Of a DNA stretch of 5,339 nucleotides, positions 1 to 5,339 are shown in pieces. The notes under the pieces were generated by a model. That model was not told the DNA's origin. It did no database searches and was given only the letters and a program-made list of their open reading frames with translations. The stretch lies in NCBI GenBank assembly GCA_002384055.1, contig DGAU01000003.1, positions 1 to 5,339 of the forward strand. The letters are read 5' to 3'. The position numbers and the translations under genes are program-made. Source of the stretch: Flavobacteriaceae bacterium UBA4022 (lineage in GTDB: Bacteria; Bacteroidota; Bacteroidia; Flavobacteriales; Flavobacteriaceae). Every line of letters starts with the position of its first letter. Positions within the stretch are counted from its first letter, which is position 1.

Positions 1-152
1 TGATTATTTAAGCTTTGAGGGTTATTAAAATTAATTTTCGGCTAATCTGTTTTGATTGACTTTTACTATAAGTAGATAGAAATCAACAGTATAATGACTT
101 AATTGTAATAAATTAGTAAAGAGAGATCAAACCAAATAACAAGGAATTAAAC
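1..152. other. AT-rich intergenic DNA with no recognisable gene
   Basis: This stretch is strongly AT-rich and has stop codons in all frames. I see no start codon followed by a usable reading frame, no RNA gene, and no convincing promoter for either strand. It lies downstream of the tRNA-Phe terminator, so it is probably the spacer to the next gene beyond the left edge. Confidence 0.6.
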
Positions 153-188
153 CTGCGGAGCAACCTCCCGAGCAACCTTTGGAGCAAC
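153..188. repeat. Three-copy 12-base tandem repeat
   Basis: Three direct units run head to tail at an exact 12-base period: 153-164, 165-176 and 177-188. Each has the plus-strand form CTnnnGAGCAAC, and only the three middle bases vary (GCG, CCC and TTG in that order). On the minus strand this reads GTTGCTC three times, just after the tRNA-Phe terminator. The array is GC-richer than its surroundings. No open frame with a start codon spans it on the plus strand, so it does not look like a coding repeat. Its function is unknown; the periodicity is seen directly. Confidence 0.75.
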
Positions 189-191
189 TCT

Positions 192-237
192 AAAAACCAA
201 AAAACCCGTAAATCATTGTTTATAAATGAGTTACGGG
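192..237 (-). terminator. Intrinsic terminator of tRNA-Phe
   Basis: On the minus strand, 9 bases after the tRNA 3' end, CCCGTAA (237-231) pairs with TTACGGG (211-205). One mismatch follows, then an inner five-pair stem, TCATT with AATGA, closing a 7-base loop. The stem is followed at once by six T, two G and five more T (204-192). This is a textbook rho-independent terminator oriented for the tRNA transcript. On the plus strand the hairpin is not followed by a comparable T run, so it works in one direction. Confidence 0.88.
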
Positions 238-246
238 ATAATTTTG

Positions 247-319
<73 letters not shown>

Positions 320-351
320 TTTTGCTCTTCAGCAAAACTCGCCTTGCGGCG
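320..351 (-). other. Hairpin-rich 5' leader of tRNA-Phe
   Basis: Two inverted repeats fill the space between the promoter and the mature tRNA. The first, on the minus strand, is CGCC-GCAA-GGCG (351-340), a four-pair stem with a GNRA-type tetraloop. The second is TTTTGCT-GAAG-AGCAAAA (337-320), a perfect seven-pair stem with a 4-base loop. The second stem ends exactly one base before the first base of the tRNA, so it would sit flush against the acceptor stem at the RNase P cleavage site. Neither hairpin is followed by a T run on either strand, so they are not terminators. A role in pre-tRNA processing is inference. Confidence 0.6.
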
Positions 352-355
352 GGTG

Positions 356-385
356 CAAATATAAATTTATTTTACCGTTCGCAAA
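356..385 (-). promoter_or_regulatory. Bacteroidota-type promoter for tRNA-Phe
   Basis: The minus strand has TATATTTG (363-356), an exact match to the Bacteroidota -7 consensus TAnnTTTG. TTTG (385-382), matching the -33 element, lies 18 bases upstream. The expected transcription start is near 349-350, giving a leader of about 30 bases before the tRNA. The spacer is about one base shorter than the usual 19 or so, which is tolerable. The promoter lies between the fructokinase stop codon and the tRNA, so the tRNA does not depend on the sugar operon. Confidence 0.7.
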
Positions 386-420
386 ATAAAAAAATGATTT
401 TATAAAGAACATAATGCGTC

Positions 421-1320
421 CTAACCGCAGAGGGTCAAATCGGTTATATCCTGCGCAGTAACGCGCGCATTAGCTCCAGTTTTTGAAGCCACGACAGCGC
501 CATAGGCCACTGCCTGATCTAAAGCATCTTCTGGGGGCCGCTTATTCAATAATAACCCTTTAATCAAAGTCGCCAAAAAAGTATCACCCGCACCAACAGT
601 GTCGGCTACTTCAACCTGATAACCAGAATGCTTATACCACGCACCATTGACATACAATTGGGCCCCATGAGCCCCTAACGTGACGCACCAAATCTTATCT
701 GGGTCAAGATGCAACAACCAATCTAATTGCTGGTGTATACTGCCCTTTTGACCATGACGCGCTTCAAAAATAAGCGCCAATTCTTCATCATTAAATTTCA
801 CTACAGAAACCATTGCAATCATCTTCATGATCCAAGAAAGATCATAGTGCGGGGGTCGCAAGTTGACATCAAACACGGAATCCCTTGCCAATGCAACAAG
901 TTCCTCCAAAGTGCTTCGGCTTTTTTGGTGACGTGCCGCTAGACTACCAAAAATAAACAACTCACAGTCCTTCGTCTGTTGCATGAGTGCCGGAGTCAAT
1001 TCAATACCATCCCACGCAACAGGTTCCAGAATTGTATAAGAGGCAGAACCTGCTTCATTTAAGGCAACTTGTACCGTTCCTGTAGCCCAATGCTTATGTG
1101 TCTGAATATGTTTGATCGGCATGTCTTGTTCTCGGACAATCTCAAGGGCTTGACGCCCTAAATCATCGCCACCCACACTGCTGATCATGGTGACCGCTAC
1201 GCCAAGGCTATGAAGACGCTGGGCTACATTAAAGGGCGCTCCCCCAATGATGCGTCCTTGCGGCAGTTCATCCCACAATAATTCTCCATAACAAACAACG
1301 GCAGCTCCTTTAGGCATCAT
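421..1320 (-). CDS. Fructokinase, PfkB/ribokinase family
   Basis: It probably phosphorylates fructose with ATP to fructose-6-phosphate in the cytoplasm, feeding sugar freed by the GH32 enzyme into glycolysis. The 299-residue length is normal for PfkB carbohydrate kinases. Visible family features are the N-terminal strand with GELLWD (12-17), the sugar-binding GGAPFNVA (26-33), DVNLRPPHY (151-159), KFNDEE (175-180), the nucleotide-site VTLGAHGA (213-220), and the PfkB signature DTVGAGDTF (240-248) with Asp246 as catalytic base in the GAGD anion hole. It is the last gene of the operon, and its start overlaps the porter gene by 11 bases (ATGATGCCTAA), implying coupled translation. The second Met, 3 bases on, is an equally possible start. 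The substrate is inferred from sequence type and context; another hexose or ribose-like sugar cannot be excluded. No strong terminator follows its stop. Confidence 0.93.
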   Translation of the reverse strand: MMPKGAAVVCYGELLWDELPQGRIIGGAPFNVAQRLHSLGVAVTMISSVGGDDLGRQALEIVREQDMPIKHIQTHKHWATGTVQVALNEAGSASYTILEPVAWDGIELTPALMQQTKDCELFIFGSLAARHQKSRSTLEELVALARDSVFDVNLRPPHYDLSWIMKMIAMVSVVKFNDEELALIFEARHGQKGSIHQQLDWLLHLDPDKIWCVTLGAHGAQLYVNGAWYKHSGYQVEVADTVGAGDTFLATLIKGLLLNKRPPEDALDQAVAYGAVVASKTGANARVTAQDITDLTLCG

Positions 1321-2659
1321 GATCCACCAAATTCTTTTCTAAGTCTTCTAGGGAAATCCCTTTGGTTTCGGGCATCTTGAAAAAGGCCCACAACAACTGA
1401 AGCACCATCATTCCGGCAAAGAAATAATAAATCACTTCCAAGTTGCCTCTAAAAATACCTTCGTTATCATCGATGAAATAAGGCGTAATCATGGTAATGA
1501 TGGCGGCAAAAACCCAATGAGTACCTGTGCCCCAACTCTGTCCGTACGAGCGTACGCGATTGGGAAATATCTCAGAAATAAACACCCAGATGACGGCTCC
1601 TTGACCAATAGCATGAGACGCTACAAACAAACAAATAAAAGTTATCAGTGCGGTAGGACTTAAATTATATTGGAAGCAGATCCCTACCATAATAAGGCTA
1701 AATATATAGCCAATAGAACCTATAATAATCAATTGTCGGCGCCCAAGGCGATCAATCAGACGCACCCCTATTAAGGTGAATATCAAGTTGACGATGCCAA
1801 TGGCTATTGAGTTCAACAATGAGTCGCCTCCACCGAGTCCTGCTTGCTCCAAAATTTGTGGGGCATAATACAGTACAAAATTAATTCCAGACAGCTGATT
1901 GAAAAAGGCTATTAAGAATCCTAAATACAGTACTTTTTTATATTTTTTTTGAAATAAACGATCGCTTCCCCTAGATGCTTCTGCGTCTAATTTTATCTCA
2001 GTCAAATGCTTTTTTGCCACTTCCAGTTTTCCATAGATGACCGTTAAAATAGATAGTGCCTGTTGATCATCGCCTTTCTGCAATACCAGCCACCTCGGGC
2101 TATGCGGTACCTTCAGAACCATGAGTGTATAAGCTAAAGCCGGAATGGCCTCAACCCCTAACATCCATCGCCAATCGTTCATGCCATCAACTCCTTTTAG
2201 CGCCCAATTCGAAATAAAAGCAACCATAATACCAAAGACCAAACAAAATTGATATAACGCGCCCAACTGGCCTCTTTTGTCTGAGGAAGTGATTTCAGAT
2301 ATATATATAGGTGCTGCCACAGACGAAACCCCTACGCCGACGCCTCCAATAAATCTAAAGAATGAAAATAGATACGGGTCTGAAACTAAGGCACTGCCCA
2401 AGGCCGAAACAAAAAACAGCACACCAATCCAAAACAAGGTTTTTTTCCGCCCCAACTGCTGAGTCGGTATTCCGCCCATGAGGGACCCTAAAACAGTGCC
2501 CCACAGGGCCATACTCATTATAAAGGTGCCGTGCATGAATGGAGATAGCCCCCATAGTTCTTGAAGGGGTTTATTTGCGCCGCTGATCACAACGGTATCA
2601 AAACCAAAGAGGAAACCAGCTAGCGCAACGGTCATGGACCAGATAAATATTTTATTCAT
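1310..2659 (-). CDS. MFS sugar porter (sugar:H+ symporter type), inner membrane
   Basis: This 449-residue protein has the usual size and twelve-helix pattern of the sugar porter family (XylE/GLUT-like). Visible motifs are LGRKK (69-73) between helices 2 and 3, RFIGGVGVGVSS (102-113), YISEITSSDKRG (119-130), PHSPRWL (185-191) opening the central cytoplasmic loop of about 50 residues, NQLSGINFVLYYAP (254-267) in helix 7, DRLGRRQ (303-309), GAVIWVFISEIFPNRVR (354-370) and PETKG (430-434) before a short C-terminal tail. Sugar-contact positions of XylE appear kept at Gln137, Gln255, Asn260 and Trp358, while the first Gln of the XylE QQ pair is Asn254 here. It most likely carries fructose released by the GH32 enzyme; glucose or intact sucrose is possible. 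The start overlaps the GH32 stop by 8 bases (ATGAATAA), and its own end overlaps the kinase. Confidence 0.93.
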   Translation of the reverse strand: MNKIFIWSMTVALAGFLFGFDTVVISGANKPLQELWGLSPFMHGTFIMSMALWGTVLGSLMGGIPTQQLGRKKTLFWIGVLFFVSALGSALVSDPYLFSFFRFIGGVGVGVSSVAAPIYISEITSSDKRGQLGALYQFCLVFGIMVAFISNWALKGVDGMNDWRWMLGVEAIPALAYTLMVLKVPHSPRWLVLQKGDDQQALSILTVIYGKLEVAKKHLTEIKLDAEASRGSDRLFQKKYKKVLYLGFLIAFFNQLSGINFVLYYAPQILEQAGLGGGDSLLNSIAIGIVNLIFTLIGVRLIDRLGRRQLIIIGSIGYIFSLIMVGICFQYNLSPTALITFICLFVASHAIGQGAVIWVFISEIFPNRVRSYGQSWGTGTHWVFAAIITMITPYFIDDNEGIFRGNLEVIYYFFAGMMVLQLLWAFFKMPETKGISLEDLEKNLVDHDA

Positions 2660-4211
2660 GATGCCAAATTGAGGTGAGTTTATTTATTTTAAAATCCTTT
2701 AAAACAGTACTAGGATTACCCGTTAATGTGATCCTTGTGTAAGGTGCAGTTGGGAATATCTGGTTGGTAAAGACATAGCGTCCCTTGTCAATAAATATTT
2801 CGATTGAAGAGGCATCCATAATAATCCGTAATTCAGCCAACTCATTTGCGTTATGGTAACTTTGTTTCTGAACACCCAAAGCAAACTTTTGGTCAAAGTC
2901 CACCAACCCAGACTGGGTTCTGTCAAAACGCAACATACGCCGTTCGGGATCCATTTCTAAAACGACTTGCTCTCCTAAATCATTACTCAAGGTAAGCTTG
3001 AGCGGCTCTGACAAAAGCATGTCAAACCTTAATTCAGATTGATTAAAATTGTCCTGTGTCAACTCAAATGGTTCGGTCAATAAAACGGCTTTCTCTTCAA
3101 AGGTCACTGAAGTAATAGAAGATAACTGACTCACGGGATAGTTCTTTATATAAAAGCCGATACTATCTTGATGTAACGATATGGATCGAGGAAGGGTCAT
3201 CGCACTGCGCCAAACTTCGGTTGGTGTGGTCCGCGCATAATCCCAATTACTCATCCAACCTATAAAGACCCGCTCGTCGTTGGGCATGTTATTGAAGGTC
3301 ACTCCTGCATAATTATCTCGGCCTTGATCAATCCATCGTGCATTTGTCTGGTCTGTTGTAAATGATGTTCCATCAAAATCACCAACAAAATATTGAGTCC
3401 CCGAGCCACCATTAGGCGCACCAGGATTCATGCTGATGAGTAGGACCCACTTTTTTTCTTGGCTGCCCGCAACAGGCAACTCAAATAAGTCAGGACATTC
3501 CCAGACACCACCGTGAGCGCCTTGTGTTTTCCCAAACTCACTGAGCAATGTCCAGTCTTTGAGATTGGTAGATTTATAAAATTTGGCGTGATCTCCGGCA
3601 ACCAAAGTTAGAATCCATTGCTGTGTTGGCTCATGCCAAAATACTTTTGGGTCTCTAAAATCCTTAATATCGTTATTCTGAATCACAGGATTTTCTTCGT
3701 ATTTGACCCAGCGCTCACCGTTGTCAAGGCTATAAGCAATGCCTTGAGTCTGAAAATCCTTTCGCCCGGCCTGCTCCCCATCCATAAGATGGTAGGTAAA
3801 AATAGCGACTAATGGCGGGTTTTCAGACGTGCCAAAACCTGAGCTATTAGCTACATCGACCACGGCACTACCCGAAAATATCAGCCCCAATTCATCGGGA
3901 TAAAGAGCAATGGGTTTGTGCTGCCACTTTATCAAATCAGAGCTTACCGCATGTCCCCAATGCATGGGCCCCCAGACTGTACTGTCCGGGTAATGCTGAT
4001 AGAATAAGTGATAAACCCCTTGATGATACACCAAACCATTCGGGTCATTCATCCATTGAGATGGAGGCGTAAAGTGAAACTGTGGACGGTAGGGTTCTGG
4101 AAAGGCAGATGCTTTGTCACGATTTGTATTAACATTAGTGCATGAGTAGAACACTGATAGAATCATAATTAGGCCCCATAAACGCAAAAACTGAGACAAC
4201 TTCATTTCCAT
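2652..4211 (-). CDS. GH32 beta-fructosidase lipoprotein (invertase/levanase/inulinase type)
   Basis: It hydrolyses beta-fructosidic bonds with retention of configuration, releasing fructose from sucrose or fructans. Residues 1-24 form a lipoprotein signal: a short basic start, a hydrophobic stretch, and VFYSC with Cys24 as the lipidation site. The five-bladed propeller follows, with WMNDPNG (53-59, nucleophile Asp56), WGH (85-87), FSGS (112-115), FRDP (185-188, transition-state stabiliser Asp187), ECPD (238-241, acid/base Glu238), GWMSNWDYA (318-326) and WRSAMTLPR (334-342). A C-terminal beta-sandwich spans roughly 375-515. All three catalytic acids are present, so it should be active. The 519-residue length is typical. 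The start ATG directly follows the regulator's stop (TAAATG); Met3 is an alternative start. Residues after Cys24 are not acidic, so periplasmic rather than surface anchoring is likely but unproven. Sucrase, inulinase and levanase activities cannot be separated by eye. Confidence 0.96.
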   Translation of the reverse strand: MEMKLSQFLRLWGLIMILSVFYSCTNVNTNRDKASAFPEPYRPQFHFTPPSQWMNDPNGLVYHQGVYHLFYQHYPDSTVWGPMHWGHAVSSDLIKWQHKPIALYPDELGLIFSGSAVVDVANSSGFGTSENPPLVAIFTYHLMDGEQAGRKDFQTQGIAYSLDNGERWVKYEENPVIQNNDIKDFRDPKVFWHEPTQQWILTLVAGDHAKFYKSTNLKDWTLLSEFGKTQGAHGGVWECPDLFELPVAGSQEKKWVLLISMNPGAPNGGSGTQYFVGDFDGTSFTTDQTNARWIDQGRDNYAGVTFNNMPNDERVFIGWMSNWDYARTTPTEVWRSAMTLPRSISLHQDSIGFYIKNYPVSQLSSITSVTFEEKAVLLTEPFELTQDNFNQSELRFDMLLSEPLKLTLSNDLGEQVVLEMDPERRMLRFDRTQSGLVDFDQKFALGVQKQSYHNANELAELRIIMDASSIEIFIDKGRYVFTNQIFPTAPYTRITLTGNPSTVLKDFKINKLTSIWHHE

Positions 4212-5231
4212 TTATTTAGTAGATTGACGTTTGATGATTTTGGTCTCTAGAACTCTGATAACTGGCTCTAAATACCGATCTTCCCTCTTGGCCCTCATTT
4301 CTTTATATAGTAATTTGAAGGATTTCTTACCCATTTCATAACCCGGCTGATCCACCGTACTTAAGGCAGGTGTTATGGCTTGAGATAAAAACCAATTGCT
4401 AAAGCCCATCACAGAAATATCGTCAGGCACATTGATGTTGCGTTCTTTAAAGACGGTGATCGCACCGGCAGCCGCCATATCCGTTATAGCAAAAAGACCA
4501 TCAATCTTGTGACCATCTGCGATAAGTTGCAGTGCCGCTGATCGGCCATTATCGTAATCCACATTTTCACAAATATATACCAGTGCAGGGTCAAAGGTCA
4601 GTCCATGATCTTCCAAAGCTTTTTTATAACCCAAGAAGCGGTCTATGCTGTTTTGCGGCAGCAGTGCCCCGCGAAAATGGGCGATGCGCTTGCAACCAGA
4701 ATCAATAAGGTGCTTGGTGGCTTCATAGGCAGCCATCCTATCATTGATAATGACCTTCGAACAGGCCACTAACTTTGATATTTTGTCGAACATAACTAAA
4801 GGAATTTTCAAATCTCTAATGTGGTTGAGGTGGCCCACATCGACCGTAGTATTAGCCATCGAGATCATGATTCCATCAACGCGCTTACTGATGAGCAGTT
4901 CTACTTGCTTTTTCTCAAGTTTATAGGATTCATTAGATTGTAAAATGATCACCAGATAACCTTTTTTTTCAGCCTTATCAATAATTCCATTAATGACACT
5001 AGAGAAAAAGTGATGAACGACTTCGGGAATGATCAGGCCAACCGTTTTTGATTCTTTGGTTCTTAAATTAACGGCAAATGAATTAGGCGTGAAATTGAGG
5101 CGTTTTGCCTCGGCCTTAACCGCCGCTTTTGTTGCCTTGCTGACATCTTTATAGTCTTTTAACGCCTTGGAAACTGTGGTAATAGAAATCCCAAGATTTT
5201 CTGCAATTTGTTTTAATGTGACTTCTTTCAT
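4212..5231 (-). CDS. LacI-family transcriptional regulator of the fructoside operon
   Basis: This 339-residue protein has the standard LacI/GalR layout. The N-terminal helix-turn-helix runs from about residue 5 to 24 (LKQIAENLGISITTVSKAL), with Ile17 and Thr18 at the base-reading positions. The hinge helix around 50-57 has Leu56 at the site of the LacI leucine that wedges into the central CpG of the operator. A periplasmic-binding-like sugar domain runs from about 62 to 330, with FDK (148-150), ND (163-164), TDMAAAGA (250-257), GFSN (276-279) and TVDQP (292-296). The start is supported by AGGGGA a few bases upstream and by alignment of the helix-turn-helix. It is the first gene of the operon and abuts the GH32 gene, so it is probably autoregulated through the operator-like site at 5323-5336. 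The effector (fructose, sucrose or a fructose phosphate) and the choice between repression and activation are not visible. Confidence 0.95.
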   Translation of the reverse strand: MKEVTLKQIAENLGISITTVSKALKDYKDVSKATKAAVKAEAKRLNFTPNSFAVNLRTKESKTVGLIIPEVVHHFFSSVINGIIDKAEKKGYLVIILQSNESYKLEKKQVELLISKRVDGIMISMANTTVDVGHLNHIRDLKIPLVMFDKISKLVACSKVIINDRMAAYEATKHLIDSGCKRIAHFRGALLPQNSIDRFLGYKKALEDHGLTFDPALVYICENVDYDNGRSAALQLIADGHKIDGLFAITDMAAAGAITVFKERNINVPDDISVMGFSNWFLSQAITPALSTVDQPGYEMGKKSFKLLYKEMRAKREDRYLEPVIRVLETKIIKRQSTK

Positions 5232-5256
5232 CGTTCCCCTATTTTGTTCTTCATGT

Positions 5257-5264
5257 CAAATATC
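5257..5264 (-). promoter_or_regulatory. Possible -7 box of the operon promoter
   Basis: The minus strand reads GATATTTG, seven of eight positions in agreement with the Bacteroidota -7 consensus TAnnTTTG. It would place the transcription start near 5250, about 20 bases before the regulator ATG. I see no good TTTG -33 element at the expected distance, so this is a weak call. The true promoter could lie elsewhere in 5240-5339 or beyond the edge. Confidence 0.3.
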
Positions 5265-5311
5265 ACTAAAAACTTCAAATTAGCGATCTCTTTTTGATCC
5301 TAAACTTTTTT

Positions 5312-5323
5312 GGCATGAATGCC
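5312..5323. promoter_or_regulatory. Short perfect palindrome beside the operator
   Basis: GGCAT and ATGCC form a perfect inverted repeat around a 2-base centre (GA). The last base is shared with the first base of the LacI-type operator. A 2-base loop is too tight for a stable RNA hairpin, so a protein-binding half-site pair is the more likely reading. Its partner is unknown. Confidence 0.4.
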
Positions 5324-5336
5324 GAAAACGATTTCG
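5323..5336. promoter_or_regulatory. LacI-family operator-like site
   Basis: The sequence CGAAAACGATTTCG is a 14-base palindrome with one mismatched pair (positions 6 and 9) and a central CG. It fits the general LacI/GalR-family operator form GAAAnCGnTTTC, seen for example in CcpA cre sites. The central CG agrees with Leu56 in the hinge of the regulator encoded 92 bases downstream. It is the only such site I found in the window. Because it sits well upstream of the candidate -7 box and close to the right edge, it may also serve a gene outside the window. Confidence 0.65.
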
Positions 5337-5339
5337 TAT

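Noticed and set aside
56..95. Sigma70-like boxes TTGACT (56-61) and TATAAT (90-95) on the plus strand
   Set aside because: The spacing of 28 bases is far from 17, Bacteroidota use a different promoter consensus, and no plus-strand gene follows.
727..942. Plus-strand open frame inside the fructokinase gene
   Set aside because: It is antisense to well-conserved kinase sequence, has no recognisable domain and no promoter, so it is a shadow frame.
2277..2555. Open frames on both strands inside the MFS porter gene (2277-2462 plus, 2355-2555 minus)
   Set aside because: Both overlap the conserved N-terminal half of the porter in other frames and resemble no known protein. The porter frame itself is intact, so they are not signs of a frameshift.
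2723..3812. Open frames within the GH32 gene (2723-2926 minus, 3618-3812 plus)
   Set aside because: They are shadows of the intact GH32 coding sequence, which keeps all catalytic motifs across its full length.
4744..4926. Plus-strand open frame inside the LacI-family gene
   Set aside because: It is antisense to the conserved effector domain and has no domain of its own.
5285..5299. GATC...GATC inverted repeat in the control region
   Set aside because: The arms are only four bases, the motif is self-complementary by nature and expected often by chance, and it has no distinct link to the promoter or operator.

Overview
The window looks like Bacteroidota DNA, probably from a free-living, marine or Flavobacteriia-like member. 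Three things point there: a TAnnTTTG-type -7 promoter box ahead of a tRNA gene, a GH32 lipoprotein of Bacteroidota style, and short AT-rich gaps with little Shine-Dalgarno signal. The genus cannot be named from the sequence alone.

Everything recognisable is on the minus strand, so transcription runs from right to left. From the right edge, about 108 bases of control region (5232-5339) carry a clear LacI-family-type operator with a central CG (5323-5336) and an abutting second palindrome (5312-5323). Four tightly packed genes follow: a LacI-family regulator (5231-4212), a GH32 beta-fructosidase lipoprotein (4211-2652), an MFS sugar porter (2659-1310) and a PfkB-family fructokinase (1320-421). 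The junctions are a direct stop/start abutment, an 8-base overlap and an 11-base overlap, so the four almost certainly form one operon with coupled translation.

Together they make a compact sucrose/fructan pathway. The GH32 enzyme releases fructose outside the cytoplasm, the MFS porter brings the sugar across the inner membrane, the fructokinase makes fructose-6-phosphate for glycolysis, and the LacI-type protein probably controls its own operon in response to the sugar or its phosphate. No SusC/SusD pair is visible. If one exists it lies beyond the right edge.

Downstream of the operon are a tRNA-Phe(GAA) gene (319-247) with its own Bacteroidota-type promoter, a hairpin-rich leader and a strong intrinsic terminator. 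After these come a three-copy 12-base tandem repeat (153-188) and about 150 bases of AT-rich DNA in which I see no gene.

I found no convincing evidence of an undescribed system. The window is a conventional fructose-sugar utilisation operon, and the points worth a second look are regulatory details.
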